Below are positions 1-7,526 of a DNA stretch of 8,905 nt, in pieces. The position numbers and the translations under genes were made by a program. Source of the DNA: Cytophagales bacterium (GTDB lineage Bacteria; Bacteroidota; Bacteroidia; Cytophagales; ES-bin-26); assembly GCA_014379925.1 (NCBI GenBank), contig JACMKY010000524.1:1-8905 (forward strand), written 5' to 3'. The notes beneath the pieces were generated by a model. That model searched no databases, had not been told where the DNA came from, and was given only the letters and a program-made list of their open reading frames with translations. The first letter of the stretch is position 1. Each line of letters starts with the position of its first letter.

Positions 1-30
1 CCCCTTGTTCAGGCGCAGAAACCCGGGTCG

Positions 31-69
31 AAAAAACGGAGTGGAAGCCACCGGATGCTGCGGGTGGCT
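31..69 (-). terminator. Possible intrinsic terminator after the minus-strand gene cluster
   Basis: On the minus strand a perfect 7-bp stem (AGCCACC at 46-52 pairing with GGTGGCT at 63-69, 10-base loop) begins 12 bases after the stop codon of the MRJP-like gene. It is followed, after about 9 bases, by a run of six T residues (31-36 as A on the plus strand). Position and order fit a terminator, but the gap between stem and T-run is longer than in a classical intrinsic terminator, so the call is tentative. Confidence 0.35.
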
Positions 70-81
70 GTACACCCCCGT

Positions 82-1185
82 CTACTGCTGCATCTTCGCC
101 TTGTAGATCCGGTAGGGGTTGGGCGGGGTAGGGCCGAGGTGAATCTGGGAAGTGGTCGCGTAGAGGTAGCCGTCGGGGCTGGCGGCAAAACTGTCCGGCC
201 ATTGCAGGTCCGTCGACTGCACGAGGGTATCCAGCCGGTTATCGGGGTGCAGCCAGAGAAGGGCTTTCTGTTCCAGCCCCGACAGGTACAGGTTGCCCTT
301 CCGGTCGAAAAACATCCCGTCCACCGGACCGGTTTTGATCACTGATTCCACCCGCTGTCCCAGTTGGGCTTCCGTCAGGGTCGAATCGCGCAGGTATTGC
401 GTCTCGATGCGGTAGAGGGTTTGTCCGTTCAGCGCGTGGTAATACAGGTACTGCCCCGTCGAGTCGAGTTCAATGCCATCGGCGTGGAGGTAAGGCCGGC
501 TGCCGTCGGGCCTTCGCCAGGGCTTGCCGTCGATGACGATGTCGGTGCTGTCGGAATGGGTGGAGGGATGGTTGTCCAGCACGCGGCGACTCGTTTCCCG
601 GGTCAGGTCGACCACCACCAGGCCACCAACGCCCGAATCGGTGAGGTAGGCCACGTTGCGTCCGGCGTCCACGCGCACGTCGTTGAGGTAGCTGTCCGGG
701 CGGATCACATCCTTGCCGAAGTGAATCTGCTGGGTCACCCGGTTGCTTTGCGGATCGATTTTCACCAGTTTGGCCCCGCCGTCGACCACCCCCGCGAACT
801 TCGGGTTGGCCGGATCGAGGATCCACAGGAAATCGCCCGCGTCCACGTGGAGGCTCTGCACGCACACGAAACTTTCCCGGGGAGAAATGGTCGAGTCGTA
901 GGCGTTCCAGGTGTTGTCGGGATAGAACTGCAGGCCGGTTTTGGTCACTTCGGCCACCGAGCCGGTTATCTTGTCCGACCAGCGCGGATAACAGACGAAC
1001 AGCCGGCCTCCCTGCGTGATGGCAATGCCCGTCCACTGGTTGGGCGAGTGGGCCACCTCGGTGAGCAGCGGCGTGAATTCCCGTTCCTTCCGGCTACTGC
1101 CGCTACAGGCGGCCAGGCAGGTTGCCAGTCCCAGTACCCAGGTCCGGCGGCGGGTTGAGCGAAGCGTTGAAAGGAGAAGAGGCAT
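82..1185 (-). CDS. MRJP/yellow-family beta-propeller lipoprotein (L-dopachrome tautomerase-related protein)
   Basis: This 367-residue protein resembles the major royal jelly protein/yellow family, a six-bladed beta-propeller fold found in insects and many bacteria, where its role is mostly unknown. The N-terminus has a basic stretch (RRR, residues 12-14), a hydrophobic segment and a lipobox LAAC with Cys27 as the predicted acylation site, so the mature protein should be a membrane-anchored lipoprotein. Family-like landmarks are a LWILDPANP-type strand near residues 120-128, the YLNDVRVD...AYLTDSG pair around 165-185, GLVVVDL just after, and HADGIELD...LYYHALNGQTLYRIE in the second half. Length is normal for the family. 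It follows the debranching enzyme gene by 30 bases and is probably cotranscribed with it. The start is chosen because it gives a complete lipoprotein signal; there is no Shine-Dalgarno sequence. The enzymatic role is not known: insect members include ligand-binding proteins, and the tautomerase label is inherited by homology and should not be taken as an activity. A lactonase-like role is possible but unproven. Confidence 0.85.
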   Translation of the reverse strand: MPLLLSTLRSTRRRTWVLGLATCLAACSGSSRKEREFTPLLTEVAHSPNQWTGIAITQGGRLFVCYPRWSDKITGSVAEVTKTGLQFYPDNTWNAYDSTISPRESFVCVQSLHVDAGDFLWILDPANPKFAGVVDGGAKLVKIDPQSNRVTQQIHFGKDVIRPDSYLNDVRVDAGRNVAYLTDSGVGGLVVVDLTRETSRRVLDNHPSTHSDSTDIVIDGKPWRRPDGSRPYLHADGIELDSTGQYLYYHALNGQTLYRIETQYLRDSTLTEAQLGQRVESVIKTGPVDGMFFDRKGNLYLSGLEQKALLWLHPDNRLDTLVQSTDLQWPDSFAASPDGYLYATTSQIHLGPTPPNPYRIYKAKMQQ

Positions 1186-1215
1186 GGGGCAGGATTTTTT
1201 TGGTGGCGCCGCTGC

Positions 1216-3270
1216 TTAGCTTTTCACCTGGTCGACCGGGATTTCGACGTCGACGCGGCGTTCCGAAAAGGAACGGCGTTCCGTCGAGGCGGCGTGGTCC
1301 CCAACGGGTTGTTCGTAGAGCCGGTGTTGCAGAATGACCCGCAGCAGTTCGGCCACGCTCCAGGATTGGGCAATGCACCCCCGCGGCGGGTGGGGTGCCT
1401 CGGCGTCGAATATCTCGGACACGGTGCCGATGCCCGCCTCGCGGAAGTGAAAGCCGAAGTTCTGGAGCAGGTTGCCGACCTCCTTCCGGCCTGCCGCTCC
1501 CTTCACGCGCAACACCGCGTCCACGTACGGGCCCAGCAGCCAGCTCCAGACCGTTCCCTGGTGGTAGGCTCCGTCGCGGCTCCACAGGTTGCCCTCGTAG
1601 TGGGCTTGGTATTCCACGTGGTCGGCCGACAAGCTTCGCAATCCCACGGGCGTGAGCAGCTTATCTTCGCACACCTTCAGTATTTTCTTCGCCCGTTCGC
1701 CACTCACCAGCGCGAAGGGCAGGCTGAGGGCAAACAACTGGTTGGGCCGGATGGCGTCGTTGCGGAAATTATCGCCGATGTAGTCGTAGAGGCACTGCTT
1801 GTCCTCGTTCCAGAACGTGTCGTTAAACGCTTCGAGCACCTTGTCGGCCCGGGCGGTGTAATACAACGAACGTACTTCGTCGCCGGAGAAACGGAGCAGG
1901 CGCGCGTAGATGGTCAGGGCGTTGTACCAGAGGGCGTTCACCTCCACGGGTTTGCCCTGGCGGGGAGTCACCACCCAGTTGTCTACTTTCGCATCCATCC
2001 AGGTAAGTTGTTCGCCCGGTATCCCGGCGTAGAGCAAGCCGTCTTCCTCCACGTGGATGTTGTACCGCGTTCCCCGCCCGTACCAGTCGAGGATGTCCTT
2101 CAGGACGGGCATGATCTCGTTTCGCACGAAGTCGTGGTCTTGGGTGTATTCCTGGTATTGATGCACGGCCACGAAAAACCACAGCGTGGCGTCGACGTTG
2201 TTGTACTGCGGTTCCTCACCCCAGTCGGAGAAACGGTTGGGCAGCATGCCCTGGCTGGTATGACGGGCGAAAGCCAGCAGGATGCGGCGCGCCTCTTCAA
2301 ACCGCCCGGTCACCAGGCAGAGGCCGGGGAGCGAAATCATCGTGTCGCGGCCCCAGTCGGAAAACCAGTGGTACCCCGCAATGATGGAATTCAGCCGTTC
2401 GTCCCGTTTCACCACGAACTGGTCGGCGGCCAGCGTCAGGGTTCGGATGAGGTTGTTGGGCAAGGGCACATTCTGCAACAACTGTTCGCGTCGGGTTCGC
2501 TCGTGGTGGGCCAGTTCCCACGCGTCGCGGCCGAAGGGGGGCTGGGTGGAAACAATGATTCCCAACCGATCACCTTCCCGGAGGGTTAGGCGGAAATTGC
2601 CGGGGCAAAACAGGTCTTCCCGAAAATCCATGCCCCGTTGCATTTCGGCACGGTACTGGAAGTTGTGGTACCAGTGTCCCCGGTGTTCAAACGCGGACCC
2701 GGGCACGCCGATGAACAGGTCCGGTGAAAGCGGATAGGGTTTTTGGTGAAAGACACCCTCCTCAAAGTGAACGTACCCGTTGAGGTTCGGGTTGGCGTGG
2801 ACCAGGGAATGGTAATCGCGGGAGGCCACCAGGGGCAGCAGTTCCAGCGTAAAAGCATCTTCCGCCTTCACCACCTCGTAGAGGATCAGGGTCGTGTTTT
2901 CACCGGCCACCGCCACCACGGTTTTCTTCAGGGTTACGCCGCCCGCCTCGTAGGTAAATTCCGGGAAAAGCGTTTTCTCGAAGCGCGTCAGGTGAACGTA
3001 GCCCTGGGGGTAAACGGAGCCGACGTACTGGTTGCACCCCAGGTCAAATTTTCCCTGGCGCGTATACAGGGTTTCGTCCAGCTTGGAGAGCAACACCACC
3101 CGTCCGACCGGGGGCTTGGTGGCGGCTACCAGCAGCCCGTGGTAACGGCGGGTATTGAGGCCGATGAGGGAAGAACTGGCCCAGCCACCCAGTCCGTTGG
3201 TTTCGATCCATTCTCTTTCGACGGCCCGTTCGAAATTCTGAGTGACGCTTTGATCAAATGTGAGATTCAT
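1216..3270 (-). CDS. Amylo-alpha-1,6-glucosidase (archaeal-type glycogen debranching enzyme, GH133-like)
   Basis: This 684-residue protein is predicted to hydrolyse alpha-1,6 branch points or limit-dextrin stubs of glycogen-like glucans, releasing glucose in the cytoplasm; no signal peptide is seen. An N-terminal domain (about residues 15-235) opens with the debranching-enzyme signature EWIETNGLGGWASSS followed by LNTRRYHGLL. The catalytic (alpha/alpha)6-barrel domain (about 275-650) contains FSDWGRDTMISLPGL (303-317), NNVDATLWF (357-365), LTWMDAK (422-428), VEVNALWYNAL (442-452), YHQGTVWSWLLGPY (569-582) and TVSEIFDAEAPHPPRG (616-631). By analogy with the amyloglucosidase half of eukaryotic debranching enzyme, the Asp residues of the DWGRD and WMD motifs and Glu619 are candidate catalytic or binding residues; this is inference from motif position. 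The last 30 or so residues are charged and look unconserved. Length is typical of the single-activity archaeal/bacterial form, which lacks the 4-alpha-glucanotransferase half. It lies between the GH63-like glucosidase (289 bases upstream) and the MRJP lipoprotein gene (30 bases downstream), consistent with a glucan-degrading operon. Confidence 0.93.
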   Translation of the reverse strand: MNLTFDQSVTQNFERAVEREWIETNGLGGWASSSLIGLNTRRYHGLLVAATKPPVGRVVLLSKLDETLYTRQGKFDLGCNQYVGSVYPQGYVHLTRFEKTLFPEFTYEAGGVTLKKTVVAVAGENTTLILYEVVKAEDAFTLELLPLVASRDYHSLVHANPNLNGYVHFEEGVFHQKPYPLSPDLFIGVPGSAFEHRGHWYHNFQYRAEMQRGMDFREDLFCPGNFRLTLREGDRLGIIVSTQPPFGRDAWELAHHERTRREQLLQNVPLPNNLIRTLTLAADQFVVKRDERLNSIIAGYHWFSDWGRDTMISLPGLCLVTGRFEEARRILLAFARHTSQGMLPNRFSDWGEEPQYNNVDATLWFFVAVHQYQEYTQDHDFVRNEIMPVLKDILDWYGRGTRYNIHVEEDGLLYAGIPGEQLTWMDAKVDNWVVTPRQGKPVEVNALWYNALTIYARLLRFSGDEVRSLYYTARADKVLEAFNDTFWNEDKQCLYDYIGDNFRNDAIRPNQLFALSLPFALVSGERAKKILKVCEDKLLTPVGLRSLSADHVEYQAHYEGNLWSRDGAYHQGTVWSWLLGPYVDAVLRVKGAAGRKEVGNLLQNFGFHFREAGIGTVSEIFDAEAPHPPRGCIAQSWSVAELLRVILQHRLYEQPVGDHAASTERRSFSERRVDVEIPVDQVKS

Positions 3271-3559
3271 AACCAGGAGTATTTAAAAAACGGGTTGGTA
3301 ATTTATCGGGGTGGGGGATGGAGTAAGTAAGGTCGGTATTGAATAGGCAAATCAGGCAAAACCATCAGCTACCAAACCGGGATGTTTGCCTTAATGGTTC
3401 GGTTAAGTACCCGCCGAACCGGCGTTGGACCTAAAAATGCGCATCACAGTTCTGCAGCAGAACCGTCAGCCCGGGGTAGGGCATTGTCCGTGTTTACCCT
3501 CATTGTCCGGTACGCAAGTTACTCATTCAAGCACTCTTCACCAAGCAAAGGGTTGCATC
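3271..3559. other. Intergenic region between glucosidase and debranching enzyme genes, with dyads and a direct repeat
   Basis: No gene is visible in these 289 bases. They separate the GH63-like stop from the debranching enzyme start. They hold a 7-bp inverted repeat GGTTCGG/CCGAACC (3396-3402 and 3414-3420, 11-base spacer), a tight 6-bp hairpin GTTCTG-CAG-CAGAAC (3449-3463) followed on the minus strand about 12 bases later by TTTTT, and a 9-bp direct repeat CATTGTCCG (3482-3490 and 3501-3509) with a 19-base period. The hairpin plus T-run could be a weak terminator for the glucosidase transcript; the other two could be operator half-sites for the debranching enzyme gene. I found no full match to the Bacteroidota promoter consensus (TTG, about 19 bases, TAnnTTTG), so transcription start is undetermined. 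Confidence 0.4.
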
Positions 3560-6193
3560 CTACTCGTACAACTTGCGGGGTTGCAGCAGTTTGGCGATCA
3601 AACCCGTCCATCCGGTCTGGTGCGAAGCCCCGAGTCCCCGCCCGTCGTCGCCGTGAAAATACTCGTGAAACAAAAGATAGTCCCGGAAATGCGGGTCACG
3701 CTGTAGCTTCTCGTTGGCACCGAAGGCCGGGCGGTTGCCCTCCCCATCCCGCACGAACAGCTTCGTGAGCCGTTCGATGAGGGCGTTCGCAATTTCGTTG
3801 ATGGTCAGGTACTGCCCTGACCCGGTCGGGTACTCTACCTTGAAATCGTCGCCGTAGTAGTGGTGAAACCGCTGCAGCGATTCGATGATCAGGTAGTTGA
3901 CCGGGAACCAGATCGGTCCCCGCCAGTTGGAGTTGCCCCCGAAAAGGCTCGAGTCGGACTCTCCCGGCAGGTAGGCCACCGAAAAAACGCTGCCGTCGAC
4001 CTTGAGGGTATAGGGATGTTCGCGGTGGTAGCGCGACAGGGCCCGCACGCCGTAGTCGGACAGGAATTCGCTCTCGTCGAGCATGCGCTTCAGCAGCTTT
4101 TTCATGCGGTGTCCGCGCAGCAGCGACAGCAGTTGCCGCTCGCCCCGGCCCTGATCCTGCCAGCGCGAAACCAGGTTGGCCAGTTGGGGCCGGTTGTTCA
4201 ACACCCATTGGATGCGGCTGACGAATTCCGGGGCGGTGTGAAGCAGGTCGGGATCGAGCACTTCCACCGCAAACAACGGGATCAACCCGACCATCGAGCG
4301 AACCTTGAGCGGTATGCTTTCCCGCTCCGGCGTGAACAGCACGTCGTAGTAGAATTCATCTTCTTCGTCCCACAGGCTGACGCCGTCTTCCCCGAGGTGC
4401 GCCATGGCATCGGCAATCAGCAGGAAGTGCTCGAAGAATTTGGAGGCCAGGTCCTGGTACACCGGATTGTGCTTGGACAACTCCAGGGCCATCCGCATGA
4501 GGTTGAGGCAGTACATGGCCATCCAACTCGTGCCGTCCGACTGTTCGATGTGGCCCCCGGTGGGCAGTTCGTCGCTGCGGTCGAAGACGCCGATGTTGTC
4601 CAGTCCCAGAAAACCCCCCTGGAATACGTTGCGGTTTTCCTTGTCCTTCCGGTTGACCCACCAGGTGAAATTAAGCAGCAGCTTGTGAAAAACCCGCTCC
4701 AGGAACGGAAGGTCGCCCTGACCGTGGTTGTGTTTCTGGCAGATCTTATACACCCGCCAGGTCGCCCAGGCGTGCACGGGCGGGTTCACGTCCCCGAAAT
4801 TCCATTCGTAGGCGGGCAGTTGGCCGCTGGGGTGCATGTACCACTCGCGGGTGAGCAGCATCAACTGGTCCTTGGCAAAATCCGGGTCCACCACGGCCAG
4901 CGGGAGGCAGTGAAAAGCCAGGTCCCAGGCCGCGTACCAGGGGTACTCCCACTTGTCGGGCATGGAGACGATGTCGGCATTGTTGAGGTGAAACCACTCG
5001 CTGTTGCGTTGTTGCTGGCGGCGGGGTGGCGGCGGGGGTTGGGCCGGATCGCCGTGGAGCCACTGGGGAATGTCGTAGTAGTAGAATTGCTTGCTCCACA
5101 GCATCCCGGCAAAAGCCTGCCGTTGAATATTGCGGACGTCGGCGTTGGCCAGGTCCGTCTGGATGGATTCGTAGAAGGCATCCGCTTCGGCCACGCGGGT
5201 TTCGAACAAGGCGTCGAAGTCCTCGAACGGACGGGGGAGGGCGTTCTTTTCCAGCCGCAACCGCAGGGTAGCCGATTCGCCCGCCGCCAGGGTCAGGTCG
5301 TAGTTGACCGCCGCCTTGGTGCCCTTGCGCGCCGGGTTCACGGCCCGCCGGTCATCCTTCACCAGGTAGTCGTTGATTCCGTCCTTGAAGTAGCCGGTTG
5401 TCTTCTTGGCACCGTAGAGTCTTTTCGCGTTGGTACGGTTGTCGCAGAACAGCAGTTCCGGCTGCCCGTCGCACCGCAGGGCCATTCCCGGGAACTTGCG
5501 GTGTTCCAGCGCCACGGTGGTGTCGTCGGGGGCGAAGAGGCCCGGTTGGTAATCGTCGTAGCCCCACGACCAGGTATCGCGGAACCAGAGTTGCGGCACC
5601 ACGTTGAGCCGGGCGGCTTCCGGCCCGCGGTTGTGGACGGTCACCTTGATGAGGATGTCGCGGGTGTCGGCTTTGGCGTATTCAATGAAAACGTCAAAAT
5701 ACCGGTCCTCGTTGAAGATGCCCGTGTCCATCAACTCAAATTCGGCTTCCTGTTTGCTCCGCAATTGGTTTTCGGTCACCAGCCAGGCGTAGGGAAACTC
5801 CGTCTGCGGGTACTTGTAAAGCATTTTCAGGTAAGAATGCGTCGGGGTGCTGTCCAGGTAATAGTAGCATTCCTTCACGTCTTCGCCGTGGTTGCCTTCG
5901 GGCCCGGTCAGTCCGAAGAGCCTTTCCTTCAGGATGGGATCCCGCTGGTTCCAGAAAGCCACCGAGAAGCAAAACAACTGCTGGTCGTCGCAAAGCCCGC
6001 CGATGCCTTCTTCGCCCCAGCGGTACGCCTTGCTCCGCGCCATGTCGTGCGTCACGTAACTCCAGGCGGCGCCGTCCGGGCTGTAGTCTTCGCGCACCGT
6101 TCCCCACTGGCGCTCGGTCAGGTAAGGACCGAATTTCCGCCACTTTCTCTTTCCGCTATTGGCTTCGGCTAACCGCTGGTGCTCGGGAGTCAT
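3560..6193 (-). CDS. GH63-like (MGH1-type) glucosidase
   Basis: This 877-residue protein resembles the large bacterial glucosidases with an MGH1/GH63-type (alpha/alpha)6 catalytic domain, inverting enzymes that release glucose or mannose from glucosides, glucosylglycerate-type solutes or oligosaccharides. It has no signal peptide and should act in the cytoplasm. The N-terminal half (about 1-340) is a beta-rich domain with motifs such as WGTVREDYS (30-38) and AYRWGEEGIGG (56-66). A proline-rich stretch (386-390) leads into the catalytic domain, which contains MPDKWEYPWYAAWDLAFH (411-428), AYEWNFGDVNPPVHAW (461-476), DGTSWMAMY (553-561), NSNWRGPIWFPVNYL (754-768) and LFHEYFHGDDGRGLG (841-855). 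By analogy with characterised GH63 enzymes, Asp424 is the likely general acid and Glu844 the likely general base; this is inferred from motif position. The true substrate cannot be read from sequence. The start codon lies 7 bases from an intergenic heptamer repeat, so the leader is made of repeat sequence and has no Shine-Dalgarno. The neighbouring debranching enzyme and glucose-dehydrogenase-like gene support a glucose-releasing role. Confidence 0.9.
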   Translation of the reverse strand: MTPEHQRLAEANSGKRKWRKFGPYLTERQWGTVREDYSPDGAAWSYVTHDMARSKAYRWGEEGIGGLCDDQQLFCFSVAFWNQRDPILKERLFGLTGPEGNHGEDVKECYYYLDSTPTHSYLKMLYKYPQTEFPYAWLVTENQLRSKQEAEFELMDTGIFNEDRYFDVFIEYAKADTRDILIKVTVHNRGPEAARLNVVPQLWFRDTWSWGYDDYQPGLFAPDDTTVALEHRKFPGMALRCDGQPELLFCDNRTNAKRLYGAKKTTGYFKDGINDYLVKDDRRAVNPARKGTKAAVNYDLTLAAGESATLRLRLEKNALPRPFEDFDALFETRVAEADAFYESIQTDLANADVRNIQRQAFAGMLWSKQFYYYDIPQWLHGDPAQPPPPPRRQQQRNSEWFHLNNADIVSMPDKWEYPWYAAWDLAFHCLPLAVVDPDFAKDQLMLLTREWYMHPSGQLPAYEWNFGDVNPPVHAWATWRVYKICQKHNHGQGDLPFLERVFHKLLLNFTWWVNRKDKENRNVFQGGFLGLDNIGVFDRSDELPTGGHIEQSDGTSWMAMYCLNLMRMALELSKHNPVYQDLASKFFEHFLLIADAMAHLGEDGVSLWDEEDEFYYDVLFTPERESIPLKVRSMVGLIPLFAVEVLDPDLLHTAPEFVSRIQWVLNNRPQLANLVSRWQDQGRGERQLLSLLRGHRMKKLLKRMLDESEFLSDYGVRALSRYHREHPYTLKVDGSVFSVAYLPGESDSSLFGGNSNWRGPIWFPVNYLIIESLQRFHHYYGDDFKVEYPTGSGQYLTINEIANALIERLTKLFVRDGEGNRPAFGANEKLQRDPHFRDYLLFHEYFHGDDGRGLGASHQTGWTGLIAKLLQPRKLYE

Positions 6194-6200
6194 GGAATTG

Positions 6201-6349
6201 GGTTACAGGTTGCAGGTTACAGGTTACAGATTACAAGTTATAGGTTGCCAGGCTGCCTTCGCAGCGCTACTTCGTAGGGTTACAGGTTTTGCCGGCTACC
6301 AGGCTGTCCCGTAATCGGCGAAAGCAGCCTGGTAACCCGTAACTTGTAA
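6201..6349. repeat. Intergenic repeat element, copy 1: heptamer array plus long inverted repeat
   Basis: The element fills nearly the whole 166-base gap between the SDR stop and the glucosidase start. On the plus strand it starts with four GGTT(A/G)CA heptamers (6201-6228), then degenerate units GATTACA, AGTTATA and GGTTGCC (6229-6249), then an AGGCTGCCTTCGCA core. A further heptamer lies at 6278-6284. Positions 6231-6262 and 6318-6349 are inverted copies of each other, identical at 28 of 32 positions, with all four differences being transitions. The core CCAGGCTG occurs at 6248-6255 and 6299-6306 and in inverted orientation at 6325-6332. The middle and right cores also form a perfect 10-bp dyad (6297-6306 with 6325-6334). 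A second related copy begins at 8815. No transposase is encoded. It resembles a REP- or MITE-like intergenic element, but I cannot assign it to a named family. Confidence 0.85.
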
Positions 6350-6359
6350 ACTGCCGCTC

Positions 6360-7175
6360 TTATCCGTTTTCCGCGAAACCGGGGTAAAGCGTCATGCCGC
6401 CGTCTACGAACAGGGTAGTGCCGTGCACGTAATCGGATTCATCGGAAGCCAGCCAGACGGCCACGTCTCCAATGTCGGTAGGTTCGCCCACCCGTCCGTA
6501 GGGAATGAGCGCAAGTAGTTTCTTTTCGGCTTCGGGCGTCTCCCAGGCTTCGTTGTTGATGGGGGTTTTGATGGCACCCGGCCCGATGCTGTTGACCCGA
6601 ATCTTGTGGCGCGCCAGTTCCTGCGCTATGCTCTTCATCAGCAGCATGACCCCGCCCTTGGAGGCCGCGTAGTTGACGTGACCCGCCCAGGGGATGACTT
6701 CGTGGACCGAGCTCATGCAGATGATCTTGCCCGCCGCGCGGGAACGCTCCGGCACCACGCCGCGGCGGATGAATTCCCTGGCGGCCTGACGGGCGCAGAG
6801 AAACTGGCCGGTCAGGTTGATGTCCAGTACCAGTTGCCAGTCGGCGAGCGTCATGTCCACGAAGGCCGCGTCTTTCTGCAAACCGGCGTTGTTTACCAGA
6901 ATGTCAATCGTACCGTAGGCCTCGTACATTCGCTCGAACAACCGCAGCACCTGGTCTTCCTGGCTCACGTCGGCGCCGATGGCCAGGGCGGTACCGCCCG
7001 AGTCGCGGATTTCCTGCACCACTTTCTCGGCTCCCTCCGGGCTTTTGGAATAGTTGACCACTACCTTGGCGCCTTCCCGGGCCATCGCCTTGGCGACCCC
7101 GGCCCCGATGCCCGAACTGGAGCCGGTGACCAGGGCGGCCTGCCCCTTTAATCGCTGGGTTGCGTTGTTTTTCAT
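6360..7175 (-). CDS. SDR-family oxidoreductase, glucose 1-dehydrogenase-like
   Basis: This 271-residue classical short-chain dehydrogenase is predicted to oxidise beta-D-glucose to D-glucono-1,5-lactone with NAD(P)+ in the cytoplasm. Visible landmarks are the cofactor motif TGSSSGIG (17-24), GADVS (67-71), NNAG (95-98), the active-site Asn120, Ser156, Tyr169 and Lys173 (YAASK), and the SIGPGAIKTPIN loop (196-207). The segment SSVHEVIPW before the catalytic Tyr, the IGPGAI.TPIN loop and the end FVDGGMTLYPGF closely recall Bacillus glucose 1-dehydrogenase, which is why that activity is preferred over a generic SDR. The open frame extends 76 codons further upstream, but that extension has no SDR character, and the chosen Met places the Rossmann motif at the usual distance. 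No Shine-Dalgarno is present. It is the first gene of the minus-strand group, 166 bases before the glucosidase, and divergent from the permease gene. Glucose freed by the two hydrolases is a plausible substrate; specificity and cofactor need assay. Confidence 0.88.
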   Translation of the reverse strand: MKNNATQRLKGQAALVTGSSSGIGAGVAKAMAREGAKVVVNYSKSPEGAEKVVQEIRDSGGTALAIGADVSQEDQVLRLFERMYEAYGTIDILVNNAGLQKDAAFVDMTLADWQLVLDINLTGQFLCARQAAREFIRRGVVPERSRAAGKIICMSSVHEVIPWAGHVNYAASKGGVMLLMKSIAQELARHKIRVNSIGPGAIKTPINNEAWETPEAEKKLLALIPYGRVGEPTDIGDVAVWLASDESDYVHGTTLFVDGGMTLYPGFAENG

Positions 7176-7357
7176 GGTACCGGATTTAGATTTCGTATCG
7201 CGTGACGTTGTTTCGTTGCTACGCAAACGCCCATCGATTGGTTGGCGACGGAGGGTTGAACAGCAACCACTGGTGGCAAACGTCCCGGGAGAATTGCCGC
7301 TAACTGGGTACGGAAAACGGCAGTTGATGAAGACTGGACGGCTTTTCAGCGGATCGG

Positions 7358-7403
7358 TCCTGCGCGCAGGAGTCAACCGTAAAGATTGATCGGTTGGCGC
7401 CAA
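7358..7403. promoter_or_regulatory. Cluster of three palindromic candidate operators
   Basis: Within 46 bases lie TCCTGCGCGCAGGA (7358-7371, a perfect 14-bp palindrome), the inverted repeat CAACCG...CGGTTG (7374-7396) and TTGGCGCCAA (7394-7403, a perfect 10-bp palindrome sharing bases with the previous arm). Such density of two-fold symmetry between divergent genes suggests binding by dimeric regulators. No regulator gene lies in the window, and short GC-rich palindromes also occur by chance, so function is unproven. Confidence 0.35.
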
Positions 7404-7526
7404 TTGTCAAGCAAAAGAGGCGAATGGATTTTCTTTTTGCCCTCCGCCGGAAGTAAGTTATCGGGGTTTTTAACCAGCAGCGGCCCGCGCGATCCCGGTA
7501 AAAACGGAGCAACCCCATCCGAAACA

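Noticed and set aside
3860..6172. A 770-codon open frame on the plus strand, entirely antisense to the GH63-like glucosidase, with similar antisense frames over the debranching enzyme (1294-2589) and the MRJP gene (364-1158).
   Set aside because: The 3860-6172 frame is in codon-on-codon register with the sense gene, so it stays open wherever the sense gene avoids TTA, CTA and TCA codons, which a GC-rich genome does. The translations show no recognisable domains, while the sense proteins are clear family members.
6201..6349. Insertion sequence.
   Set aside because: Only about 150 bases, no transposase and no visible target-site duplication; it could at most be a non-autonomous element.
7176..7403. 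N-terminal extension of 76 codons on the SDR reading frame.
   Set aside because: The extension has no SDR-like sequence, and starting at 7175 places the TGxxxGIG motif at the normal distance from the N-terminus.
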